Positions 18,717-25,537 of a stretch of DNA of 64,000 nt are shown here, piece by piece. Made by a program: the position numbers and the translations under genes. The notes below the pieces were generated by a model. The model had not been told where the DNA came from, did not search any database, and was given only the letters and a program-made list of their open reading frames with translations. Position 1 is the stretch's first letter; each line of letters begins with the position of its first letter. Location: positions 186,001 to 250,000 of the forward strand of contig NZ_BAWM01000098.1 of the NCBI RefSeq assembly GCF_000759675.1, given 5' to 3'. Source of the stretch: Neobacillus niacini (GTDB lineage: Bacteria > Bacillota > Bacilli > Bacillales > Cytobacillaceae).

Positions 18717-19772
18717 TCACTGTTTTATAAAGATTTTACTTGCTATATATGGGTAATCTTCTCTAATCTCTATTCCCGTATTTCGATTCGTGTTACGAGG
18801 GCTCAACAACTGAAATGATTGAATTCTTTCTTCTTCTTTTTCTATCGGTGTATGTATAATAAATTCATCCACCTGATATGTTCGATGAAGTTTTGTTAAA
18901 ATTTCGTTTACATAACTAGTAGTCCCGGCAACAATGTCTGCTTTTTGTTCTGTGATTTCAAATGGTTCACCCGCCTGCTTACCAAACACTTCTGCTTGCT
19001 CTATAGATTGTAATGTCACCGAGCGTCCGCTCTGAAGATGGACTTTAACAATTTTTCTATCTCCTGCCAGTTGTTCTGCTTCTGATTGAGTTGGCGCAGC
19101 AATAACAGCCAATGAGATGATGAATCTTCCATTTGGAAAACCTTCATGATACACCTTTGCCGCTTGTTCCAATACCCTATCATCACTATTGATAAATTTT
19201 GCAAATACAAATGATATCCCTTGATTAGCCGCAAGCTGAGCGCTCTTAACACTTGCACCAAGTAAAAAAATTTCAGGTTTTTTCTGAGGAATCGGAGTTG
19301 CTTGAATTCCTGTAAGAGGGTGTTCTTCATCAACGGAATTTTCAATTAATTCATTTAAAAAAGATAGCCGTCCAGAAAAGTCATTTCCATCATTAACGGT
19401 GCCATACTGGAGCGCCTTTGTTGACAACGGAAGACCTCCCGGTGCTTTTCCAATCCCAAGGTCTACTCTTCCCGGAGCGAGAGTTGATAAGACATGAAAG
19501 TTTTCAGCCACCTTATAAGGACTATAATGCTGAAGCATTACGCCCCCTGAACCTACTTGAATCTTATTCGTTCGAGCTAATATATACGAAATTAATACCT
19601 CAGGAGAGGAACCTGCCAATTGATCTGTATGGTGATGCTCTGATACCCAAAAACGTGAGTAGCCCCATTCTTCTGCTTTTTGAGCCAATAGAACGGTTTT
19701 CTGTAACGCATTAAAAGCAGTGCTCCCTGGAAAAACGGGACTTTGATCTAAAATACTTAGCATATAGCTCAT
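18717..19772 (-). CDS. ytmO: Luciferase-like monooxygenase, MsnO8-type (YtmO/CmoO-like)
   Basis: 351 aa LLM-family protein beginning SILDQSPVFPGSTAFNALQ, with WGYSRFWVSEHHHTDQLAG near residue 40, and SGGVMLQHYSPYKVAENF near 95, all typical of the MsnO8/YtmO group. Partner oxygenase in S-modified cysteine catabolism. First gene of its transcription unit, with GTGGAGGAT ribosome site and a promoter about 68 bp upstream that closely matches the promoter of the unknown gene next to it. Confidence 0.86.
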   Translation of the reverse strand: MSYMLSILDQSPVFPGSTAFNALQKTVLLAQKAEEWGYSRFWVSEHHHTDQLAGSSPEVLISYILARTNKIQVGSGGVMLQHYSPYKVAENFHVLSTLAPGRVDLGIGKAPGGLPLSTKALQYGTVNDGNDFSGRLSFLNELIENSVDEEHPLTGIQATPIPQKKPEIFLLGASVKSAQLAANQGISFVFAKFINSDDRVLEQAAKVYHEGFPNGRFIISLAVIAAPTQSEAEQLAGDRKIVKVHLQSGRSVTLQSIEQAEVFGKQAGEPFEITEQKADIVAGTTSYVNEILTKLHRTYQVDEFIIHTPIEKEEERIQSFQLLSPRNTNRNTGIEIREDYPYIASKIFIKQ

Positions 19773-19839
19773 GTTATTTATCCTCCACAGTTTTATTCCG
19801 ATCTAGTCGATAAGAAAAGTATGTTTTGTATTGATTCTT

Positions 19840-19869
19840 ATCCTATCACCGAAAACAATATATTGGCAA
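19840..19869 (-). promoter_or_regulatory. Promoter of the ytmO-ytnJ unit
   Basis: Read on the minus strand: TTGCCA (19864-19869), an 18-base spacer, TAGGAT (19840-19845), with the spacer ending CGGTGA. The same TTGCCA-N18-TAGGAT with identical CGGTGATAGGAT stands in front of the gene at 19936-20301, suggesting control by one regulator, presumably the YtlI-type LysR protein encoded alongside. Confidence 0.6.
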
Positions 19870-19935
19870 TAATTTACTTGATAAGAAAATATTGGATACT
19901 AATTTAAAAAATCTATCAATTGATCTCTAATCAAT

Positions 19936-20301
19936 TCATTTACTTGGTTTCTTTAGGGGAATTACATTGCTTTGCCCATAATCATTCATAAATTCATTTA
20001 GCCTTTTTGAGAGACCACCATGACCAAATCGGATAAATTTAGGTTGTTCTTCTAACATCTCGTTTTTGACAAAATCCAAAAACGCCAAAATTTGAATTCT
20101 ACGGGAATGAACATTGACAATTCCATATTCGTAAAACCATTGATCCATCGTATTATAAACACCTCTATTAACCCGATACTGTTGATTGCACCAATTAAAA
20201 AACTGTAAATCTGGCAAATTAAGATATTTACTTAATCCGAAGGGGTTTTCCTTTTTGGTTTCTACAATTTTCCTTACATCATTACTATTTTGCGTTGCCA
20301 T
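19936..20301 (-). CDS. Conserved-looking hypothetical protein, co-regulated with the ytm cluster
   Basis: 121 aa protein that I do not recognise. It is soluble, aromatic-rich and contains LSKYLNLPDLQFFNWCNQQY, then a single Cys, VNVHSRRIQILAFLDFV and a basic C-terminus (IPLKKPSK). ATG 20301 is chosen because AAAGGA lies eight bases upstream; the longer reading frame starts 12 codons earlier without a ribosome site. Placed between ytmO and the LysR regulator, with a promoter nearly identical to that of ytmO, so it probably belongs to the same sulfur regulon. Codon use looks like that of its neighbours. Confidence 0.75.
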   Translation of the reverse strand: MATQNSNDVRKIVETKKENPFGLSKYLNLPDLQFFNWCNQQYRVNRGVYNTMDQWFYEYGIVNVHSRRIQILAFLDFVKNEMLEEQPKFIRFGHGGLSKRLNEFMNDYGQSNVIPLKKPSK

Positions 20302-20412
20302 TCTTATCATCCTTTCTTTATTTCCAATAATACACACTTGAATAGTAGGAATTAAAGCTATGCTTTTCTCTTTTACACTTAGAAATGATTGCTTGTTATT
20401 TTATTGTGTTTA

Positions 20413-20442
20413 ATCCTATCACCGAGAAGTTTGTAATGGCAA
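20413..20442 (-). promoter_or_regulatory. Promoter of the unknown sulfur-cluster gene
   Basis: On the minus strand TTGCCA (20437-20442), 18-base spacer, TAGGAT (20413-20418), sharing the 12-mer CGGTGATAGGAT with the ytmO promoter. A TATC-rich element lies just upstream of the -35 in both. The leader to the gene start is about 110 bases. Confidence 0.58.
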
Positions 20443-20488
20443 TACGATAGCTGATAGAAAAATGTAATCTTTACATTAGAAAATTTAT

Positions 20489-21388
20489 TCAAAAGACAGG
20501 ATTCTTTTCCTTCTCAAATTCTTTAACTGACTGAAGAATATCATTCCAAAGCTCGGGGTACACAAAACCATTATTTAAATGTGTCGCAGATATATGCTGA
20601 TTTATTTGAAGAATATGAGAAACATCTACTTCGATCAGGCGCCCTCTTTCAAGCTCTTCTTTAATGCATAGGTATGGTAAAAACCCTATGCCATTTCCAC
20701 TAAGAATAATAGATTTTGCTACTTCAAGATGGTCGACTAAAAATTCTATGCGAGGATTAACATTTGCCATTTCAAATAATTTATGGATCCGATTCCAGTC
20801 AAAAGCGCCGCATTCAAAAAAAACCATGGGTTCACTGGCTAGCTGCTGAACAGATAAATTCTTTTGAACTTGAAAGGAATGTCCAGGATAAACAACCAAC
20901 CGGACAGAATTATTTAGAAGCTCATGCTTTTGTATTCCACGATGAGTAACATCCTTCATAAAGGCGATATCCACCTGCTTCTGAAGAAGTTTATCGAGCA
21001 ATACATCGTTTGGCGCTGAATAAAATTTAAATCGTAATTTAGGATTTGCTTTCTTCAAGAAAGGAAGAGCAAAAGGAATAAAGTACTGTGAAGTAATTAT
21101 ATTAGCCCCTATGACAATTTCTTCAGGATTTTCTTCCTTCTTCAATAGTTTCTTCCCTTGATCATAGGTACGAATAATTTGCTCTGCATATGGAATAAAA
21201 GCTTTTCCTTCATCAGATATTGTCAAACTTCTACCGTTTCGCAAAAATAATTCGATGCCAAGATCTCGTTCTAACGTTTTGATTCTCGCTGTAACGGTTG
21301 GCTGTGATAAATATAGAGCTTCAGCAGCTTTATGAACACTTTCCAAATGTACTACATACATAAATGCTTCAAGGTGATCAATGTTCAC
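20489..21388 (-). CDS. ytlI: LysR-family regulator of sulfur/cysteine derivative genes (YtlI/AscR-like)
   Basis: 299 aa LysR regulator: DNA-binding domain NIDHLEAFMYVVHLESVHKA and LSQPTVTARIKTLERDLG, then effector domain with IGANIITSQYFIPFALPFL. GTG 21388 is selected since AAAGGGG is nine bases upstream and the LysR domain starts exactly there; the reading frame is open 78 codons further but passes through a terminator hairpin. Adjacent to the ytm/ytn genes as YtlI is in B. subtilis, where it activates that operon in sulfur limitation. Confidence 0.87.
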   Translation of the reverse strand: MNIDHLEAFMYVVHLESVHKAAEALYLSQPTVTARIKTLERDLGIELFLRNGRSLTISDEGKAFIPYAEQIIRTYDQGKKLLKKEENPEEIVIGANIITSQYFIPFALPFLKKANPKLRFKFYSAPNDVLLDKLLQKQVDIAFMKDVTHRGIQKHELLNNSVRLVVYPGHSFQVQKNLSVQQLASEPMVFFECGAFDWNRIHKLFEMANVNPRIEFLVDHLEVAKSIILSGNGIGFLPYLCIKEELERGRLIEVDVSHILQINQHISATHLNNGFVYPELWNDILQSVKEFEKEKNPVF

Positions 21389-21424
21389 TTTCCCTAACCC
21401 CTTTCTAGTTTTACGAAATAAAAA

Positions 21425-21457
21425 AAGCTCCTTTACGCGTAATGCGTATAGGAGCCT
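21425..21457 (-). terminator. Hairpin with T-run in the leader of the LysR gene
   Basis: GCTCCTTTACGC and GCGTATAGGAGC form a 12-bp stem with one mismatch and a 5-base loop; read on the minus strand it is followed by seven T residues, and lies 37 bases before the LysR start. A second terminator occurs at 21620-21653, so this one seems to belong to a leader transcript. Confidence 0.65.
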
Positions 21458-21619
21458 TTGGATGTCCAATCGGCAATTAACATTATTTATAAATTTACTA
21501 AATTTTACTCCAATTAATCCAATAAGTAAAGTGTGAATTGGATCAATTTTAAATATAGTCACCAGAATGGTCGAACATAAAACAACGAAAAACCGCACAA
21601 ATTTAATTATACAGCCAGA

Positions 21620-21653
21620 CAAAAAAGTACCTCTATCAAGAGAGGTACTTTTT
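21620..21653. terminator. Bidirectional terminator after the aldolase gene
   Basis: AAAAAGTACCTCT and AGAGGTACTTTTT form a perfect 13-bp stem (A/T flanks included) around a short loop, ten bases after the aldolase stop codon. Confidence 0.85.
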
Positions 21654-21662
21654 GAGTTTAAC

Positions 21663-22622
21663 CTATTTCGTCGCTGGAGAAAGAGAGACTTCTGGTGATG
21701 TTACCTTGTCATAAAAATCTACGAATTTATCACGATCGGCGCTATCACGGTAAGCCATTGCGACACGTGGGTGTTCATTAAGTACACCAGAAATCATATA
21801 CGGAATGATATAACCCCACTCCCACTTTTGGCGCATTTCTAGCATGTGCTTTTCAATCACTTCAAGTACTGGCTTAAGTTCATAGCTTGGTTTTTGAATG
21901 TAGCTAACAAGAAGTTCTGTGTTACAATTTCCTGCTGCACGCCCCATGCCGTATACAGACGAATCCAGGAAGGTAACCCCGTTTTGCATCGCCGTTAATG
22001 TATTCGCAAATGCTAACTGCATGTTATTATGCGTATGGATTCCAAGCTGTTTGTCTGGGATTAACGCTTTGAATTTTTTCACTTGATGCTCAATATCTGT
22101 AGGATCTAAGCTTCCAAAGGAATCCACGATATAGACAACATCTACAGAGCTTTCCTTCACCATTTCAAATGCTTTCGTAAGCTGTTGTTCAGGTACACTT
22201 GATAAAGCCATAATGTTAAGTGAAGTCTCATAGCCCAAATCATGGAACATTTGTACAAGCTCTAATCCTTTATCTACTTCGCGGATATAGCATGCCACTC
22301 GAATCATATCTAATACACTTTGCTCACGTGGTAGTATGTCATTCGGATCAACACGGCCAATATCTACTAGAGCAGAAAACTTCGTATGTTTTTTTACAGG
22401 AAAAATTTCCTTCAAGAAGTTATCATCAAGGAATCTCCATGGATTAGGCTCAGTCGCCTTCAAAAGCTTAGGTGAATTTTTGTAGCCAATCTCCATGTAT
22501 TCAACGCCCGCTCCACTTAGGCCATTATACAAGTCTTGAACAAATTCGATGCTGAAGTCCCAATTGTTAACCAAGCCACCATCCCGGATGGTGCAGTCTA
22601 TTATTTTGCTACGTTGACTCAT
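21663..22622 (-). CDS. HMGL-like aldolase catalytic domain protein
   Basis: 319 aa TIM-barrel aldolase of the HMG-CoA lyase/4-hydroxy-2-oxovalerate aldolase superfamily: IIDCTIRDGGLVNNW at the N-terminus with the catalytic Arg-Asp pair, VVYIVDSFGSLDPTDIE, and GIHTHNNMQLAFANTL with the metal-binding His-x-His; then YGMGRAAGNCNTELLV. These metal enzymes make or cleave C-C bonds of oxo-acids. No acceptor dehydrogenase is adjacent and the gene is bounded by terminators on both sides, so its pathway is unknown. Confidence 0.83.
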   Translation of the reverse strand: MSQRSKIIDCTIRDGGLVNNWDFSIEFVQDLYNGLSGAGVEYMEIGYKNSPKLLKATEPNPWRFLDDNFLKEIFPVKKHTKFSALVDIGRVDPNDILPREQSVLDMIRVACYIREVDKGLELVQMFHDLGYETSLNIMALSSVPEQQLTKAFEMVKESSVDVVYIVDSFGSLDPTDIEHQVKKFKALIPDKQLGIHTHNNMQLAFANTLTAMQNGVTFLDSSVYGMGRAAGNCNTELLVSYIQKPSYELKPVLEVIEKHMLEMRQKWEWGYIIPYMISGVLNEHPRVAMAYRDSADRDKFVDFYDKVTSPEVSLSPATK

Positions 22623-22755
22623 GAAAGTAATCCTCCTGAATATTTCATATACTTTAAAGCGCTAAAATTCTTACTGTGTTTATATCATGTTTCATTCAAA
22701 GGAGTCAATCTATTTTCCAAAAATTTGTTTTAAATAATATTAATCTATCTCTTTT

Positions 22756-22806
22756 AAAAAAAGCCATTCTCTCCTACATTAATGTTTGAGAGAATGGCTT
22801 TTTTTA
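22756..22806. terminator. Bidirectional terminator between aldolase promoter region and MFS gene
   Basis: AAAAAGCCATTCTCTC pairs with GAGAGAATGGCTTTTT across a 14-base loop, with A and T runs on both sides. It separates the MFS gene from the aldolase gene. Confidence 0.9.
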
Positions 22807-22812
22807 AAAAAA

Positions 22813-24030
22813 TCACACTGCTTTAGATAAAGTATTGATTTCGACTTGTTTACCTTTTCCTTTTCGCAAACTAATCATCGCTATAAAGGAGATACAATAA
22901 AGCGCTGCAAGATATCCCATTGCTACCGTTACATTTGCGTTTTGGAGGATATATCCTACTAATATAGGAGATAAGCCGCCTAAAGCTCTACCAAAGTTAA
23001 AAATTGTATTAGTAGCTGTACTGCGAATTTCTACTGAGTAATACTTGCTAATTAATGCTCCATATCCTGCAAACATTCCATTCGAGAAGAACCCTACTAT
23101 CGCACCGCCAATTAGAAGACCTGTGCTGCCTGAAGCAAAGGAATATAAATAGACAGCAACGGCCGAAGCGACTAAGAAGATTCCATATGAGCGCTTCATT
23201 CCGAACCGATCCATAAATTGTCCAAATGTTAACATACCTGCAATCATTCCTGCTGCGGTACTGATAGTCCAAAGAGCCGAGCTTGAAACCGATAACCCCT
23301 GGGATTGTTGGAGCATGGATGGCAGCCAAATCATCAAGCCATTATAACCTGCAATTTGGACCGTTGCCATTATTGCTAAAGCAATCGTTGTTACTGTAGT
23401 TCTAGGAGTAGCAAATAATTGCTTTAATTTTCCTTGCTTCTGTAGTATTTGTTTTTTCTTTTGCGAAGCCAGCCATTCAGGTGATTCGTCTAATTTCTTT
23501 CGTACAATAAAGGCGAATATAACCGGGGCTAATCCAACGAAAAACAATCCTCTCCATCCCCAAGAAGGAAGGATCATCGCACTAAGAAGAGCCGCAAGGA
23601 TAACACCGTATTGAGCACCGACACTCACATATGAAGAAGCACGTCCTTGTTTATTCTTTGGCCATGCCTCAGCGACAAGCGCCATACCAATACCGTATTC
23701 TCCTCCTGCTCCTAAGCCTGCAATAAACCTAAATAAATATACTTGTTCAATATTTTGTGCCAGACCGGTTAATGCTGTTCCGACAGCAAATAATAGAATC
23801 GTATAGGTAAATATTCTAACTCTCCCAAATTTATCTGCTAAAATACCGAAAATAACTCCCCCAGCAAGCATTCCTAAATTAGTAATTGATGAAATAAGTC
23901 CACCAGCTGCCATATCGATATGAAACTCCGCAATAATCATCGACATCGCAAAGGATATAAACATAATATCCATGCCCTCTAATGTTAAACCTGCTACTGA
24001 AGCGACTACTGTTTTTTTACGATAATCCAT
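22813..24030 (-). CDS. MFS transporter (aromatic acid/sugar-acid type) with PyrR-like leader
   Basis: 405 aa major facilitator with 12 predicted helices. The first cytoplasmic loop reads GILADKFGRVRIFTY (family G-x-x-x-D-R-x-G-R), and SLTLEGMDIMFISFAMS plus GLGAGGEYGIGMALVAE match the AAHS/sugar-acid symporter group. ATG 24030 has AAAGGAGA nine bases upstream; nine more codons upstream are possible but lack a site. The leader has a PyrR-like hairpin followed by a terminator, which suggests control by uridine nucleotides, and so a pyrimidine-related substrate such as orotate or a precursor, though the protein family alone does not tell. Confidence 0.86.
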   Translation of the reverse strand: MDYRKKTVVASVAGLTLEGMDIMFISFAMSMIIAEFHIDMAAGGLISSITNLGMLAGGVIFGILADKFGRVRIFTYTILLFAVGTALTGLAQNIEQVYLFRFIAGLGAGGEYGIGMALVAEAWPKNKQGRASSYVSVGAQYGVILAALLSAMILPSWGWRGLFFVGLAPVIFAFIVRKKLDESPEWLASQKKKQILQKQGKLKQLFATPRTTVTTIALAIMATVQIAGYNGLMIWLPSMLQQSQGLSVSSSALWTISTAAGMIAGMLTFGQFMDRFGMKRSYGIFLVASAVAVYLYSFASGSTGLLIGGAIVGFFSNGMFAGYGALISKYYSVEIRSTATNTIFNFGRALGGLSPILVGYILQNANVTVAMGYLAALYCISFIAMISLRKGKGKQVEINTLSKAV

Positions 24031-24081
24031 TCTTGTTGTTCTCCTTTCAAGCCTCACAGGACTCAGATTAAAAGATAGTTA

Positions 24082-24120
24082 GCAGAAATAAAATACCCTT
24101 TCATCCAAAGGACAAAAGGG
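24082..24120 (-). terminator. Attenuator terminator in the MFS leader
   Basis: On the minus strand CCCTTT-tg-TCC-ttt-GGA-tg-AAAGGG (24096-24120) is a two-part symmetric stem followed by TATTTTATTT. It is 51 bases before the MFS start codon and downstream of the PyrR-like hairpin, as expected for an attenuator. Confidence 0.7.
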
Positions 24121-24160
24121 CATTCATAGACATAATTAATATGTATGAATTTTACTTTCG

Positions 24161-24191
24161 CCTTTTTGGACTCTCTGGACCAGATTAAAGG
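24161..24191 (-). promoter_or_regulatory. PyrR-type RNA binding hairpin
   Basis: Minus-strand RNA: CCUUU-AAUC-UGG-UCCAGAGAGU-CCA-A-AAAGG. The outer CCUUU/AAAGG stem, an internal bulge, the inner UGG/CCA stem and the loop UCCAGAGAG agree with the binding loops that PyrR recognises in Bacillus pyr leaders (conserved UCCAGAGAG). No pyr gene lies in the window. Assignment by eye, not by covariance search. Confidence 0.6.
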
Positions 24192-24302
24192 GATTTAATT
24201 TCAACTAATAGTAACATGTTAATAATCAGGTGACAATATTTTTAAAAATAAAACATTAATTTCCACAAAGTAACAGCCCACTTTACTCTCGTAAAACCAT
24301 AG

Positions 24303-24464
24303 GGTTTTATCACCGCTAACAGGCTCCATTGCAAAAATATTCAGCCTACATTGCAAGAATGGTTGAAGAAAGGACGTGAGAGAATTGAACGCGATCGTAA
24401 CCATGCCAAACGAATACCAATACCTGACTGGCTCGTTGAATATTCAATAAGAAAATCTGTTTAA
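24303..24464 (+). pseudogene. Possible decayed coding fragment
   Basis: A 53-codon open stretch with protein-like composition, including LQEWLKKGRERIERDRNHAK and IPIPDWLVEYSIRKSV before TAA. There is no start codon with a ribosome site and the gene it came from is not recognised; the tail could come from a phage- or replication-type DNA-binding protein. The region 24200-24640 otherwise shows no gene. Confidence 0.3.
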
Positions 24465-24587
24465 GCAAAAGGCATGCTAATAGGAGCGATCTATATTAAC
24501 TTTCCTTAAGCGATTGCTTTAACAGACTCAATGTTAAATACATGTCACAAAAGCTTAAAACTTCGTGTATATTTATGTTAAGAATTG

Positions 24588-24609
24588 GATGGTGCCTGGC
24601 ACTTTATTG
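24588..24609 (+). repeat. Dispersed intergenic repeat element (GGTGCCTGGCAC type)
   Basis: Contains GGTGCCTGGCACTTTATTG; a near-identical copy is at 35719-35741, with a related palindrome next to it, and a similar GGTGCCTGTCACC at 45551-45563. Short palindromic intergenic repeats of this kind are common in some Bacillaceae. Confidence 0.6.
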
Positions 24610-24642
24610 TTATTTAAATTTACTGATATTACAGTAAAAAAT

Positions 24643-24676
24643 CGAAAAGACACTGTTAGAAGTCAGTGCCTTTTCG
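24643..24676 (-). terminator. Terminator of the Mnx-like operon
   Basis: GAAAAGACACTG and CAGTGCCTTTTC pair with one G-U across 8 bases; on the minus strand the hairpin is followed by TTTTTT. It lies 13 bases downstream of the last gene of the multicopper oxidase operon. Confidence 0.8.
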
Positions 24677-24688
24677 GGTATAATACAC

Positions 24689-25537
24689 TCATTTCATATT
24701 TATTACTTCGAGAAAACATATTTGGTCCATATTTATTTCTGTAGATCCATTCCTATTCTCAACCCGAATTTTCCCTTCATCTGCTTCAAATAAAGTTCCT
24801 TCTATTATAATATGATCATCCGTTTTTACTTTAACATCGTCACCTAGATAGTTTAGCAGTTGTATGTGAAGCTGAATTCCAAAAAATAAATTAACTAATT
24901 CAGGTCTTTTTGAAACAAAATCTCCAAAATTTAATACCATTTCTCTTCTAGTAGTACGGTCTGCATCAATAAATTCCTGTTCTTGATGTCCGGATGCTTT
25001 AAAGTCTTCTCGTGAAAGGGAAATAAGCCGCTCATACAAAATAAAAATGAATTTTCCTATTGAGTTTATCTGAATGAAGTTTCGTCCAGCAGTAGCTAGA
25101 ATTCCTTTTACTACTTCTGTTTTTTCTACTGACGGCACTTCTGGCTCTTCTGGCTCTTCTGGCTCTTCTGGCACTTCTGGCTCTTCTGGCACTATTTCTC
25201 CAAAACTCAATTTCACTTCAACAAATTCACCCTGAAGGCTAAGAAAATGCAACTGCAGCTGTCGGGTATTTTCTGGATCGCTCTCATTCCCGATAGACCG
25301 AAGCAAATCATTTGCAGCCTCAATACAACGTTGTAATTCTTCTAACTCATCAGGTGGCAATGGGCTATTTGGTGAAGAAAAACGACGCGTTCGAATTTTA
25401 TCAGGACATTTAAATGGAAATTCAACACAATCATCTAGAAACTCATCAAATTGCGATGACGAGGATGACTCTTCTGCGTTATTAAATTCATGATCACAGA
25501 TACATTTTTCCTTTTTACATTTTGAGCATCGACTCAT
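24689..25537 (-). CDS. Mnx-operon accessory protein, paralogue of the 30 kb gene
   Basis: 282 aa, unrecognised as a named family. N-terminus is Cys-rich (CSKCKKEKCICDH), then an acidic Ser/Glu stretch, a Glu/Pro repeat EEPEEPEEPEVP around residues 115-135, and two copies of a small motif: GILATAGRNFIQINSIGKF and the C-terminal IEGTLFEADEGKIRVE...INMDQICFLEV. The C-terminal 150 residues line up with the protein at 29966-30679 (GRNFV/GRNFI, RR-x-x-L-NFG). Start overlaps the MnxG stop by 4 bp, so it is the last gene of that operon. Probably a spore surface protein; this is inference. Confidence 0.72.
   Translation of the reverse strand: MSRCSKCKKEKCICDHEFNNAEESSSSSQFDEFLDDCVEFPFKCPDKIRTRRFSSPNSPLPPDELEELQRCIEAANDLLRSIGNESDPENTRQLQLHFLSLQGEFVEVKLSFGEIVPEEPEVPEEPEEPEEPEVPSVEKTEVVKGILATAGRNFIQINSIGKFIFILYERLISLSREDFKASGHQEQEFIDADRTTRREMVLNFGDFVSKRPELVNLFFGIQLHIQLLNYLGDDVKVKTDDHIIIEGTLFEADEGKIRVENRNGSTEINMDQICFLEVINMK

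Noticed and set aside
20489..21622. A longer LysR protein with an N-terminal hydrophobic extension
   Set aside because: The extension crosses a terminator hairpin, has no ribosome site, and the LysR domain begins exactly at GTG 21388.
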